A DNA stretch of 64,000 nt from Chondrosia reniformis (Eukaryota > Porifera > Demospongiae > Chondrillida > Chondrillidae): assembly GCA_947172415.1 (NCBI GenBank), contig OX359191.1, positions 2,542,001-2,606,000 on the forward strand. The letters run 5' to 3'. The position numbers and the translations under genes are program-made. This document shows, one piece after another, positions 12,293-24,784 of the stretch; within the stretch, counting starts at the first letter, position 1; each line of letters opens with the position of its first letter. The notes below the pieces were generated by a model. The model was not told where the DNA came from. It did not search any database and saw only the letters and a program-made list of their open reading frames with translations.

Positions 12293-13968
12293 GTTGAGTC
12301 AAAAGTGCGATAAAATAGGACTTCATTAACATCATATATTGGGTGACCTTCGTGACCGATGATCTTACGGATGACATCATCTGGATACAGAGTGCGAGGA
12401 TGCCTTGGTTCAATACCAGGTTGGGTCACCTGAAAAAAGAAAAAAAACATACAACTTATATATTTTCTTTATATCTTATATATTACATATATATAGTATA
12501 TATCTTATATGTATGTTATATAACTTATCTATTACATATATATGTAGAGTCAAAAGTGTGATATAAATAGGACTTCATTAACATCATATATTGGGTAACC
12601 CTCGTGACCGATGATCCTACGGATGACATCATCTGGATACAGAGTGCGAGAATGCCCTTGTTCAATACCAGGCTGGGTCACCTGAAAAAAGAAAAAAAAC
12701 ATACAACTTATATATGTTCTGTATATCTTATATATTATACATATAGTATATATTTGATTGTATATTATATATCTTATGTATTACATATATATGTAGAGTC
12801 AAAAGTGTGATATAAATTGGACTTCATTAACATCATATATTGGGTGACCCTCGTGACCGATGATCCTACGGATGACATCATCTGGATACAGAGTGCGAGA
12901 ATGCCCTGGTTCAATACCAGGATGGGACAGCTGAAAAAAGAAAAAACATACAACTTATATATGTTCTATACATCTTATATATTATATATATATATTATAT
13001 ATCTTATATGTATATTATATATCTTATATATTACATATATATGTAGAGTCAAAAGTGTGATATAAATAGGACTTCATTAACATCATATATTGGGTGACCC
13101 TCATGACCGATGATCTTACGGATGACATCATCTGGATACAGAGTGCGAGGATGCCCTGTTTCAATACCAGGTTGGGTCACCTGAAGAAAGAAAAAAAACA
13201 TACAACTTATATATGTTCAATATATCTTATATATTATATATACATATTATATATCTTATATGTATATTATATATCTTATATATTACATATATATGTAAAG
13301 TCAAAAGTGTGATATAAATTGGACTTAATTAACATCATATATTGGGTGACCCTCGTGACCGATGATCTTATGGATGACATCATCTTGATACAGAGATCGA
13401 GGATGCCCTGGTTCAATACCAGGTTGGGTCACCATAAAAAAGAAAAAAACATACTACTTATATATGTTCTATATAAATATAGTATATATCTTATATGTAT
13501 GTTATATATCTTATATATTACATACATATGTAGATTCAAAAGTGTGATATAAATAGGACTTCATTAACATCATATATTGGGTGACCCTCGTGACCGATGA
13601 TCTTATGGATGACATCATCTGGATACAGAGATCGAGGATGCACTGGTTCAATACCAGGTTGGGTCACCTGAAAAAAGAAAAAACATACAATTTATATATG
13701 TTCTATATATCTTATATATTATATATATATATTATATATCTTATATGTATATTATATATCTTATATATTACATATATATGTAGAGTCAAAAGTGTGATAT
13801 AAATAGGACTTCATTAACATTATATATTGGGTGACCCTCGTGACCGATGATCTTACGGATGACATCATCTGGATACAGAGATCGAGGATGCCCTGGTTCA
13901 ATATCAGGCTGGGTCAGCTGAAATAAGAAAAAACATACAACTTATATATGTTCTATATATCTTATATA
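12293..13968 (+). repeat. ~250-bp tRNA-like satellite, block 3
   Basis: About seven units with the standard layout, ending abruptly within the TATATA spacer at the 5' edge of a retroelement fragment. Confidence 0.93.
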
Positions 13969-14919
13969 ACTGATGCAATTGAAACCTGGAAATTTGGCCA
14001 TAACTGCCCCCACCCTCCTCCCCAGCAGAATGCAATCAAAAGGCTTGGGACATCCCAAGGGTTCAGAGTACTTTTGAAGCCATTCTTAGACTTCTTGCCA
14101 CCTCAACAAAGGAATCGGGGGCGTGGCTTAATACCCTACCAGTATCTTCATTGGGTCTGCGACTGGATGATAATTCCATCAGGATTGCTGTGGGTCTCCG
14201 CCTTGGTGCCCCTTTATGCAGAGTACACACTTGCCAGCTTTGCGGTGGTGAGGTGGATGAGCTAGCCCTGCATGGCCTTAGTTGTAATAGGAGTGCTGGT
14301 CGTCATCCTCGCCATTCAGCGATTAACGACATCCTCAAGAGAGGCCTTGCTTCCGCAGGAATCCCTTCGATTCTTGAGCCCCCAGGCCTTTCTAGGTGTG
14401 ATGGAAAAAGACCAGACGGTGTTACTGTAACACCCTGGAAGACAGGCCTAAACCTCATCTGGGATGCCCCATGTGTGGATACCTTTGCCGCCTCCCACAT
14501 CATACATGCTACAAGGGAGGCTAGAGCAGTTGCCAACCAAGCTGAGCTCAGGAAAAAGGCCAAATATAGCCTCCTCTCCAGATCAAACATCTTCCTCCCA
14601 TTCGCAGTTGAGACATCTGCAGCCTTTGGACAAGAGGCTCTTCTATTTTGCTCCGACTTAGCCAGAAGAATACGATCCAGAAACCAAGAAAACAATTCTT
14701 ATATGTTCCTGATACAACAACTATCTATTGCTATTCAAAGAGGCAACACTGCTGCAATCATGGGATCAGCCCAATGCAGCCTCTCTGAACTATTTGACAA
14801 TGACTCTATTTATTGACATAAAATTAGGTTAGTGGTTTATTGTTATTCAATGTATGGTTTAATAATAAGTGTTAACAGAATTACTCTTGTAACTGTAACG
14901 TTCTTTTACTAATGATTAA
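13969..14919 (+). mobile_element. 5'-truncated retroelement insertion
   Basis: A non-satellite block of about 950 bp splits the TATATA spacer of one unit. It holds the C-terminal part of a retroelement protein (14004-14816) and about 100 bp of non-coding tail. 5' truncation with a retained 3' end is typical of target-primed reverse transcription. No target-site duplication is obvious because the flanks are low-complexity TA. Confidence 0.7.
14004..14816 (+). pseudogene. Retroelement C-terminal region, zinc knuckle plus PD-(D/E)XK-like
   Basis: The frame is open from 14004 to the stop at 14814-14816, about 270 codons, with a TAA just upstream at 14001. Blocks in order: AWLNTLPVSSLGLRLDD, a knuckle-like HTCQLCGGEVDE...HGLSC, then KRPDGVT followed by LIWDAPCVDTFA, which looks like the PD...D core of a restriction-like endonuclease. 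The tail reads YMFLIQQLSIAIQRGN. From memory this matches the C-terminus of reverse transcriptase proteins abundant in sponges, cnidarians and insects. The reverse transcriptase domain is absent, so the fragment cannot be autonomous. The layout resembles the retroelement C-terminus at 31.6-32.2 kb, but the sequence is clearly a different subfamily. Confidence 0.7.
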
Positions 14920-16180
14920 TAATTTATATATTATATATATATATTATATATCTTATATGTATATTATATATCTTATATATTACATACATATGTAGAGTCA
15001 AAAGTGTGATATAAATAGGACTTCATTAACATCATATATTGGGTGACCTTCGTGACGGATGATCTTACGGATGACATCATCTGGATACAGAGATCGAGGA
15101 TGCCCTGGTTCAATACCAGGTTGGGTCACCTGAAAAAAACATACAACTTATATATGTTCTATATATCTTATATGTTATATATAAATATAGTATATATCTT
15201 ATATGTATGTTATATATCTTATATATTACATACATATGTAGAGTCAAAAGTGTGATATAAATAGAACTTCATTAACATCATATATTGGGTGAACCTTGTG
15301 ACCGTTGATCTTACGGATGACATCATCTGGATACAGAGTGCGAGGATGCCCTGGTTCAATACAAGACTGGGTCACCTGAAAAAGGAAAAAAAAACATACA
15401 ACTTATATATATTCTATATATCTTATATATTATATATATATAGTATATATCTTATATGTATGTTATATATCTTATAAATTACATATATATGTAGGGTCAA
15501 AAGTGTGATATAAATAGGACTTCATTAACATCATATATTGGGTGACCCTCGTGACCGATGATCTTACGGATGACATCATCTGGATACAGGGATCGAGGAT
15601 GCCCTGGTTCAATACCAGGTTGGGTCAGGTGAAGAAAGAAAAAACATACAACTTATATATGTTCTATATATCTTATATATTATATATATATATTATATAT
15701 CTTATATGTATATTATATATCTTATATATATATTACATATAATGTAGAGTTAAAAGTGTGATATAAATAGGACTTCATTAACATCAAATATTGGGTCACC
15801 CTCGTGACCGATGATCTTACGGATGATATCATCTGGATACAGAGTGCGAGGATGCCCTGGTTCAATACCAGGTTGGGTCACCTGAAAAAAGAAAAAATAC
15901 AACTTATATATGTTCTATATATCTTATATGTTATATATATAGTATATATCTTATATGTATGTTATATATCTTATATATTACATATATATATAGAGTCAAA
16001 AGTGTGATATAAATAGGACTTCATTAACAGCATATATTGGGTGACCCTCGTGATCGAAAATCTTACGGATGACATCATCTGGATACACAGATCGAGGATG
16101 CCCTGGTTCAATACCAAGCTGGTTCACCTGAAAAAAAAAAAAAATTAAAACTTATATATGTTCTATATATGTAATATATT
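14920..16180 (+). repeat. ~250-bp tRNA-like satellite, block 4
   Basis: Five units. The block from about 15040 onward reappears about 4.06 kb downstream (from about 19100) with the same unit variants in the same order. Confidence 0.93.
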
Positions 16181-17003
16181 ATTGGGGCGAGCCTGAGCGA
16201 GCCCCACCTAGTGAGTAGTATGGCTGGAAGCGCTATGTATGTATATATATATATATATATGTCTCCATACGTTCACCCGGTAAATTTTTGCTGTGGTTGC
16301 CCGCTACAATTTTATGGTTCGTCGAACATGTCTGCGCCCGCGATCGAGGTTTGGTATTTTCCCTGATTGACATCTACCTTTTCCACTTCACTGATTTTAA
16401 CTTCTGCCTGCCCTTTCCCACTCTCTCTCCTCAGTACTTCGAACTCTTTGTGAGGTGCCTCCTCTACCTTTGAGTGGCTTGAGCCGACCATTTCAAAGCG
16501 TTGCTCTCCATCCTTGAACTGCACAGGTGTCTCTTTCACTTGCCAGTTCACGAGAGCCACTGCAGTACGAGTGGCCTGTGATTTCTCCATTGAACTGCGC
16601 AATGCAGGGTCAAAAGCAACTACCCTGACTGTCTTCTTCCCATCTGTTACTCTTCCATGAAAGTACTTCACCTTCTCTGAGTTTCTGCTCACTTTGACTG
16701 GACTCAATTCAGTGACCACACCATGTACAGTCATACCATCTGAGCACTTTTCAATTTCAGAAACATCAACTTCTTCCAGTTTCCGCTTAATCCCTGCCAT
16801 TCTCAGACACACACAACTTCTTCACTCCTCGATTTACTCAGACTCCACATTACAAATTTTGCTCACCCTTTAACTATCCATGGTGCTAGCATGGCAGCCA
16901 GTAATTGTGTGTGGAAGACACTGGCTGCACAGTACCACCACAGTATTGGCATGTGCAGCGCTTAGCAAAGCTTGTCCCATAATGCTGTGCATTTGTCTAT
17001 TTT
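16181..17003 (-). mobile_element. Insertion carrying an OB-fold-like ORF, copy 1
   Basis: An 820-bp non-satellite block interrupts the TATATA spacer. The left edge has a hairpin (GGGGC facing GCCCC) followed by CTAG, then a (TA)n run near 16241-16260. The right edge rejoins the spacer after TTGTCTATTTTA. No terminal inverted repeats or target duplication are evident. The same block occurs at 20236-21055. An element that carries an RPA-like gene and lacks TIRs could be a Helitron-type fragment, but I see no Rep/helicase sequence and the CTAG is not placed as expected. Confidence 0.55.
16312..16800 (-). CDS. RPA/OB-fold-like protein, 162 aa, copy 1
   Basis: Intact reading frame starting at the ATG at 16800 (MAGIKRKLEEVDVSEIEK) and ending in a stop at 16312. 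The pattern TVHGVVTELSPVK...KYFHGRVTDGKKTVRVVAFDP followed by AVALVNWQVKETP resembles the strand layout of a nucleic-acid-binding OB fold, as in RPA-related proteins. It has no signal peptide, membrane segment or zinc motif. From memory, similar orphan OB-like ORFs recur in sponge and cnidarian repeats. No intron is evident. The flanking block is mobile-element-like, so this is probably element-borne. The frame is also intact in the second copy. Confidence 0.5.
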   Translation of the reverse strand: MAGIKRKLEEVDVSEIEKCSDGMTVHGVVTELSPVKVSRNSEKVKYFHGRVTDGKKTVRVVAFDPALRSSMEKSQATRTAVALVNWQVKETPVQFKDGEQRFEMVGSSHSKVEEAPHKEFEVLRRESGKGQAEVKISEVEKVDVNQGKYQTSIAGADMFDEP

Positions 17004-20000
17004 ATATATATAGTATATATCTTATATGTATGTTATATATCTTATATATTACATATATATGTAGAGTCAAAAGTGTGATATAAATAGGACTTCATTAACA
17101 TCATATATTGGGTGACCCTTGTGACCGATGATCTTACGGATGACATCATCTGGATACAGAGTGCGAGGATGCCCTGGTTCAATATCAGGTAGGGTCACCT
17201 GAAAAAAGAAAAAAACATAAAACTTATATATGTTCTATATATCTTATATCTTATATATATAGTATATATCTTATATGTATGTTATATATCTTATATATTA
17301 CATATATATGTAGAGTCAAAAGTGTGATATAAATAGGACTTCATTAACATCATATATTGGGTGACCCTCGTGACGGATGATCTTACGGATGACATCATCT
17401 GGATACAGAGACCGAGGATGCCCTGGTTCAATACCAGGCTGGGTCACCTGAAAAAAGAAAAAAACATAAAACTTATATATTTTCTATATATCTCATATAT
17501 TATATGTAAAGTATATATCTTATATGTATGTTATATATCTTATATATTACATACATATGTAGAGTCAAAAGTGTGATATAAATAGGACTTCATTAACATC
17601 ATATATTGGGTGACCCTCGTGACTGATGATCTTACGGATGACATCATCTGGATACAGAGTGCGAGGATGCCCTGGTTCAATACCAGGGAGGGTCACCTAA
17701 AAAAAGAGAAAAACATACAACTAATATATGTTCTATATATCTTATATATTATATTTATAGTATATATCTTATATGTATGTTATATATCTTATATATTACA
17801 TAAATATGTAGAGTCAAAAGTGTGATATAAATAGGACTTCATTAACATCATATATTGGGTGACCTTCGTGACCGATGATCTTACGGATGACATCATCTGG
17901 ATACAGAGATCGAGGATGCCCTGGTTCAATACCAGGCTGGGTCACCTGAAAAAAACATACAACTTATATATGTTCTATATATCTTATATGTTATATATAA
18001 ATATAGTATATATCTTATAGGTATGTTATATATCTTATATATTACATACATATGTAGAGTCAAAAGTGTGATATAAATAGGACTTCATTAACATCATATA
18101 TTGGGTGACCCTTGTGACCGTTGATCTTATGGATGACATCATCTGGATACAGAGTGCGAGGATGCCCTGGTTCAATACAAGACTGGGTCACCTGAAAAAG
18201 GAAAAAAAACAAACAACTTATATATATTCTATATATCTTATATATTATATATATATAGTATATATCTTATATGTATGTTATATATCATATAAATTACATA
18301 TATATGTAGGGTCAAAAGTGTGATATAAATAGGACTTCATTAACATCATATATTGGGTGACCCTCGTGACCGATGATCTTACGGATGACATCATCTGGAT
18401 ACAGGGATCGAGGATGCCCTGGTTCAATACCAGGTTGGGTCAGGTGAAGAAAGAAAAAACATACAACTTATATATGTTCTATATATCTTATATATTATAT
18501 ATATATATTATATATCTTATATGTATATTATATATCTTATATATTACATATATATGTAGAGTTAAAAGTGTGATATAAATAGGACTTCATTAACATCATA
18601 TATTGGGTGACCCTCGTGACGGATGATCTTACGGATGACATCATCTGGATACAGAGACCGAGGATGCCCTGGTTCAATACCAGGCTGGGTCACCTGAAAA
18701 AAGAAAAAAACATACAACTTATATATTTTCTATATATCTCATATATTATATATAAAGTATATATCTTATATGTATGTTATATATCTTATATATTACATAC
18801 ATATGTAGAGTCAAAAGTGTGATATAAATAGGACTTCATTAACATCATATATTGGGTGACCCTCGTGACTGATGATCTTACGGATGACATCATCTGGATA
18901 CAGAGTGCGAGGATGCCCTGGTTCAATACCAGGTTGGGTCACCTGAAAAAAGAAAATATACAACTTATATATGTTCTATATATCTTATATGTTATATATA
19001 TAGTATATATCTTATACGTATGTTATATATCTTATATATTACATATATATATAGAGTCAAAAGTGTGATATAAATAGGACTTCATTAACATCATATATTG
19101 GGTGACCTTCGTGACCGATGATCTTACGGATGACATCATCTGGATACAGAGATCGAGGATGCCCTGGTTCAATACCAGGTTGGGTCACCTGAAAAAAACA
19201 TACAACTTATATATGTTCTATATATCTTATATGTTATATATAAATATAGTATATATCTTATATGTATGTTATATATCTTATATATTACATACATATGTAG
19301 AGTCAAAAGTGTGATATAAATAGGACTTCATTAACATCATATATTGGGTGACCCTTGTGACCGTTGATCTTATGGATGACATCATCTGGATACAGAGTGC
19401 GAGGATGCCCTGGTTCAATACAAGACTGGGTCACCTGAAAAAGGAAAAAAAACAAACAACTTATATATATTCTATATATCTTATATATTATATATATATA
19501 GTATATATCTTATATGTATGTTATATATCATATAAATTACATATATATGTAGGGTCAAAAGTGTGATATAAATAGGACTTCATTAACATCATATATTGGG
19601 TGACCCTCGTGATCGAAGATCTTACGGATGACATCATCTGGATACAGGGATCGAGGATGCCCTGGTTCAATACCAGGTTGGGTCAGGTGAAGAAAGAAAA
19701 AACATACAACTTATATATGTTCTATATATCTTATATATTATATATATATATTATATATCTTATATGTATATTATATATCTTATATATTACATATAATGTA
19801 GAGTTAAAAGTGTGATATAAATAGGACTTCATTAACATCAAATATTGGGTCACCCTCGTGACCGATGATCTTACGGATGATATCATCTGGATACAGAGTG
19901 CGAGGATGCCCTGGTTCAATACCAGGTTGGGTCACCTGAAAAAAGAAAAAATACAACTTAAATATGTTCTATATATCTTATATGTTATATATATAGTATA

Positions 20001-20235
20001 TATCTTATACGTATGTTATATATCTTATATATTACATATATATATAGAGTCAAAAGTGTGATATAAATAGGACTTCATTAACATCATATATTGGGTGACC
20101 CTCGTGATCGAAGATCTTACGGATGACATCATCTGGATACACAGATCGAGGATGCCCTGGTTCAATACCAAGCTGGTTCACCTGAAAAAAGAAAAAAAAT
20201 TAAAACTTATATATGTTCTATATATGTAATATATT
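17004..20235 (+). repeat. ~250-bp tRNA-like satellite, block 5 with higher-order repeat
   Basis: Thirteen units. Units at 17361, 17610 and 18105 recur at 18607, 18856 and 19348, an offset of about 1,244 bp, so a five-unit higher-order repeat is present. Superimposed is the 4.06-kb duplication of the segment that includes the OB-fold insertion. Confidence 0.93.
18855..18943 (+). other. Representative tRNA-like module of the satellite
   Basis: Shown for one unit. GGTGACCC (18855-18862) is fully complementary to GGGTCACC (18936-18943), like an acceptor stem. CCTGG-TTCAATA-CCAGG (18917-18933) is a perfect T-arm with a 5-bp stem and 7-nt loop, and it contains GGTTCAATACC, close to the Pol III box B consensus. 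The upstream TGACTGATGATCTTACGG (TGACCGA in most units) weakly resembles box A of class II (Leu/Ser) tRNAs. Two extra T residues separate the T-arm from the acceptor-like strand, and no clear anticodon arm forms. I read it as a decayed tRNA-derived SINE head, not a functional tRNA gene. Confidence 0.55.
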
Positions 20236-21055
20236 ATTGGGACGAGCCTGAGCGAGCCCCACCTAGTGCGTAGTATGGCTGGAAGCGCTATGTATGTATA
20301 TATATATATATATATGTCTCCATACGTTCACCCGGTAAATTTTTGCTGTGGTTGCCCGCTACAATTTTATGGTTCGTCGAACGTGTCTTCGCCCGCGATC
20401 GAGGTTTGGTATTTTCCCTGATATACATCTACCTTTTCCACTTCACTGATTTTAACTTCTGCCTGCCCTTTCCCACTCTCTCTCCTCAGTACTTCGAACT
20501 CTTTGTGAGGTGCCTCCTCTACCTTTGAGTGGCTTGAGCCGACCATTTCAAAGCGTTGCTCTCCATCCTTGAACTGCACAGGTGTCTCTTTCACTTGCCA
20601 GTTCACGAGAGCCACTGCAGTACGAGTGGCCTGTGATTTCTCCATTGAACTGCGCAATGCAGGGTCAAAAGCAACTACCCTGACTGTCTTCTTCCCATCT
20701 GTTACTCTCCCATGAAAGTACTTCACCTTCTCTGAGTTTCTGCTCACTTTGACTGGACTCAATTCAGTGACCACACCATGTACAGTCATACCATCTGAGC
20801 ACTTTTCAATTTCAGAAACATCAACTTCTTCCAGTTTCCGCTTAATCCCTGCCATTCTCAGACACACACAACTTCTTCACTCCTCGATTTACTCAGACTC
20901 CACATTACAAATTTTGCTCACCCTGAAACTATCCATGGTGCTAGCATGGCAGCCAGTCATTGTGTGTGGAAGACACTGGCTGCACAGTACCACCACAGCA
21001 TTGGTATGTGCAGCGCTTAGCAAAGCTTGTCCCATAATGCTGTGCATTTGTCTAT
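20236..21055 (-). mobile_element. Insertion carrying an OB-fold-like ORF, copy 2
   Basis: Near-identical to the block at 16181-17003, offset about 4.06 kb, with the same flanks inside the satellite spacer. The shared flanking unit variants show that this is a segmental duplication of the array, not a second transposition. Confidence 0.6.
20367..20855 (-). CDS. RPA/OB-fold-like protein, 162 aa, copy 2
   Basis: Starts at the ATG at 20855 and stops at 20367, the same length as the ORF at 16312. The two proteins differ at only about three residues, all near the C-terminus (VDVYQG for VDVNQG, and AGEDTFDEP for AGADMFDEP). Both copies keep the frame, but the duplication looks recent, so intactness alone is weak evidence of selection. 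The function inferred from the OB-like pattern is single-stranded nucleic-acid binding. Confidence 0.5.
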   Translation of the reverse strand: MAGIKRKLEEVDVSEIEKCSDGMTVHGVVTELSPVKVSRNSEKVKYFHGRVTDGKKTVRVVAFDPALRSSMEKSQATRTAVALVNWQVKETPVQFKDGEQRFEMVGSSHSKVEEAPHKEFEVLRRESGKGQAEVKISEVEKVDVYQGKYQTSIAGEDTFDEP

Positions 21056-22592
21056 TTTATATATATAGTATATATCTTATATGTATGTTATATATCTTAT
21101 ATATTACATATATATGTAGAGTCAAAAGTGTGATATAAATAGGACTTCATTAACATCATATATTGGGTGACCCTTGTGACCGATGATCTTACGGATGACA
21201 TCATCTGGATACAGAGTGTGAGGATGCCCTGGTTCAATATCAGGTTGGGTCACCTGAAAAGAGAAAAAAAACATAAAACTTATATATGTTCTATATATCT
21301 TATATCTTATATATATAGTATATATCTTATATGTATGTTATATATCTTATATATTACATATATATGTAGATTCAAAAGTGTGATATAAATAGGACTTCAT
21401 TAACATCATATATTGGGTGACCCTCGTGACGGATGATCTTACGGATGACATCATCTGGATACAGAGACCGAGGATGCCCTGGTTCAATACCAGGCTGGGT
21501 CACCTGAAAAAAGAAAAAAACATACAACTTATATATTTTCTATATATCTCATATATTATATATAAAGTATATATCTTATATGTATGTTATATATCTTATA
21601 TATTACATACATATGTAGAGTCAAAAGTGTGATATAAATAGGACTTCATTAACATCATATATTGGGTGACCCTCGTGACTGATGATCTTACGGATGACAT
21701 CATCTGGATACAGAGTGCGAGGATGCCCTGGTTCAATACCAGGTAGGGTCACCTGAAAAAAGAGAAAAACATACAACTAATACATGTTCTATATATCTTA
21801 TATATTATATTTATAGTATATATCTTATATGTATGTTATATATCTTATATATTACATAAATATGTAGAGTCAAAAGTGTGATATAAATAGGACTTCATTA
21901 ACATCATATATTGGGTGACCTTCGTGACCGATGATCTTACGGATGACATCATCTGGATACAGAGATCGAGGATGCCCTGGTTCAATACCAGGCTTGGTCA
22001 CCTGAAAAAAGAAAAAATACACACAACTTATATATGTTCTAAATATCTTATATATTATATATATAGTATATATCAGATATGTATATTATATATATATCTT
22101 AAATATTACATATATATGTAGAGTCAAAAGTGTGATATAAATAGGACTTCATTAACATCATATATTGGGTGACCCTCGTGACCGATTATCTTACGGATGA
22201 CATCATCTGGATACAGAGTGCGAAGACACCCTGGTTCAATACCAGGTAGGGTCACCTGAAAAAAGAGAAAAACATAGAATTTATATATGTTCTATATATC
22301 TTATTTATTATATATATAGTATTTATATATCTTATATGCACGTTATATATCTTATATATCACATATATATGTAGAGTCAAAAGTGTGATATAAATAGGAC
22401 TTCATTAACATTATATATTGTGTGACCCTCGTGACCGATGATCTTACGGATGACATCATCTGGATACAGAGATCGAGTAGGCTCTGGTTCAATACCAGGC
22501 TGGGTCACCTCAAAAAAGAGAAAAAACATACAACTTATATATGTTCTATACATCTTATATATATTATATATATAGTATATATCTTATATGTA
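21056..22592 (+). repeat. ~250-bp tRNA-like satellite, block 6
   Basis: Six units of the standard layout. The first part continues the 4.06-kb duplication: units at 17361 and 17610 correspond to those at 21417 and 21666. The correspondence fades after about 21970. Confidence 0.93.
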
Positions 22593-22947
22593 CAGTAGAA
22601 CCTCGGTTATCCGAACCTCAATTAACTGGCTGCTCGGATTATCCGGACTCCAAGGTCGCATAATCTTATTAACGCCCATCGTTTTTTTGCGAAGTAATGG
22701 CTAGTTCGAGTGGCTCTGCAAAGAAAAGGAAGCGCTTAGTTCTTCCCCTAGAGAGCAAGATAGCTATACTGGAGCGACTGAAGGCTGGAGCCACCCAAGC
22801 CCAGCTTGCAGAGGAGTACGGGATCAGAAGTTCGACCGCTGGCGATATCAAAATTACATATTCATTAGGATGATTCACATATCCGGCCGTTGCACTTATC
22901 CGGCCATAGCTTGATCCCATTGAGGCCTGACAACGGAGGTTCTACTG
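22593..22947 (+). mobile_element. Pogo/Tigger-like MITE with HTH mini-ORF, copy 1
   Basis: 355-bp element beginning CAGTAGAACCTCGGTTATCC and ending in the inverted counterpart GGAGGTTCTACTG, flanked by TA duplications (22591-22592 and 22948-22949). Such termini are typical of pogo/Tigger/Jerky-type elements. It carries only the N-terminal helix-turn-helix coding part of a transposase. Confidence 0.85.
22697..22873 (+). CDS. CENP-B-type HTH fragment of pogo-like transposase, 58 aa
   Basis: ATG at 22697, stop TGA at 22871-22873. The product begins MASSSGSAKKRKRLVLP, then LESKIAILERLKAGATQAQL and AEEYGIRSSTAGDIK. This is the psq/CENP-B N-terminal helix-turn-helix that binds the transposon ends in pogo-like transposases. 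The basic KKRKR stretch could be a nuclear localisation signal. The DDE domain is missing: the frame ends after DIKITYSLG in non-homologous sequence. It could be a plain remnant of internal deletion or a small DNA-binding protein. Confidence 0.55.
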   Translation: MASSSGSAKKRKRLVLPLESKIAILERLKAGATQAQLAEEYGIRSSTAGDIKITYSLG

Positions 22948-22949
22948 TA

Positions 22950-24425
22950 TGTTATATATCTTATATATTACATATATATGTAGAGTCAAAAGTGTGATAT
23001 AATTAGGACTTCATTAACATCATATATTGGGTGACCCTCGTGACCGATGATCTTACGGATGACATCATCTGGATACAGAGTGCGAGGATGCCCTGTTTCA
23101 GTACCAGGTTGGGTCACCTGAAGAAAGAAAAAAACATAATGTTCTATATATCTTATATGTTATATATATATAGTATATATCTTATATGTATGTTATATAT
23201 CTTATATATTACATATATATGTAGAGTCAAAAGTGTGATATAACTAGGACTTCATTAACATCATATATTGGGTGACCCTAGTGACCAAGGATCTTACGGA
23301 TCACATCATCTGGATACAGAGTGCGAGGATGCCCTGGTTCAATACCAGGTTGGGTCACCTGAAAAAAGAGAAAAACATAAAACTTATATATGTTCTAAAT
23401 ATCTAATATATTATATATATAGTATATATCATATATGTATGTTATATATCTTATATATTACATAAATATGTAAATTCAAAAGTGTGATATAAATAGGACT
23501 TCATTAACATCATATATTGGGTGACCTTCGTGACCGATGATCTTATATACGGATGACATCATCTGGATACAGAGATCGAGGATGCCCTGGTTCAATACCA
23601 GGCTGGGTTACCTGAAAAAAGAAAAAAAACATACAACTTATATATGTTCTAAATATCTAATATATTATATATATAGTATATATCGGATATGTATATTATA
23701 TATCTTAAATATTACATATATATGTAGAGTCAAAAGTGTGATATAAATAGGACTTCATTAACATCCTATATTGGGTGACCCTCATGACCAATGATCTTAC
23801 GGATGACATCATCTGGATACAGAGATCGAGGATGCCCTGGTTCAATACCAGGCTGGGTCACCTGAAAAAAGAAAAATAGATACAACTTATATATGTTCTA
23901 TATATAGTATATATCTTATATGTATGTTATATATCTTATATATTACATATATATGTAGAGTCAAAAGTGTGATATAATTAGGACTTCATTAACATCATAT
24001 ATTTGGTGACCCTCGTGCCCGAGGATCTTACGGATGACATCATCTGGATAGAGAGTGCGAGGATGCCGTGGTTAAATACGAGGTTGGGTCACCTGAATAA
24101 AGAAAAAAACATACAACTTATATAGGTTCTATATATCTTATATATTATATATATAGTATATATCTTATATGTATGTTATATATCTTATATATTACATATA
24201 TATATATGTAGAGTCAAAAGTGTGATATAAATAGGACTTCATTAACATCATATATTGCCTGACCCTCGTGACCGATGATCTTACGGATGACATCATCTGG
24301 ATACAGAGTGCGAGGATGCCCTGGTTCAAATCAGGTTGGGTCACCTGAAAAAAGAAAAAAACATACAACTTATATATGTTCTATACATCTTATATATATT
24401 ATATATATAGTATATATCTTATATG
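22950..24425 (+). repeat. ~250-bp tRNA-like satellite, block 7
   Basis: Six units between the two HTH-bearing MITEs. They include more diverged variants, such as the unit near 24015 with a GATAGAGAG substitution. Confidence 0.93.
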
Positions 24426-24782
24426 TACAGTAGAACCTCGGTTATCCGAACCTCAATTAACCGGCTGCTTGGATTATCCGGACTCCAAGGTCACATAATC
24501 TTATTAACGCCCATCGTTTTTTTGCGAAGTAATGGCTAGTTCGAGTGGCTCTGCGAGGAAAAGGAAGCGCTTAGTTCTTCCCCTAGAGAGCAAGATATCT
24601 ATACTGGAGCGACTGAAGGCTGGAACCACCCAAGCACAGCTTGCGGAGGAGTACGGGATCAGAAGTTCGACCGCTGGCGATATCAAAATTACATATTCAT
24701 TAGGATGATTCACATATCCGGCTGTTTCACTTATCCGGCGATAGCTTGGTCCCACTGAGGCCTGATAACGGAGGTTCTACTG
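24426..24782 (+). mobile_element. Pogo/Tigger-like MITE with HTH mini-ORF, copy 2
   Basis: 357-bp near-duplicate of the element at 22593, with TA flanks at 24424-24425 and 24783-24784 and the same position in the satellite unit. The offset of about 1.83 kb indicates block duplication. Confidence 0.85.
24532..24708 (+). CDS. CENP-B-type HTH fragment, 58 aa, copy 2
   Basis: Same length and frame as the mini-ORF at 22697, ending at TGA 24706-24708. It has three conservative replacements (K to R in the basic stretch, A to S in the first helix, A to T before TQAQL). The frame is preserved in both copies, with no added stops or indels. Confidence 0.5.
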   Translation: MASSSGSARKRKRLVLPLESKISILERLKAGTTQAQLAEEYGIRSSTAGDIKITYSLG

Positions 24783-24784
24783 TA

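Noticed and set aside
16181-16260. Helitron 3' end (hairpin followed by CTAG).
   Set aside because: On the strand of the OB-like ORF the CTAG lies on the wrong side of the hairpin, and no Rep/helicase is present. Kept only as a hypothesis to test.
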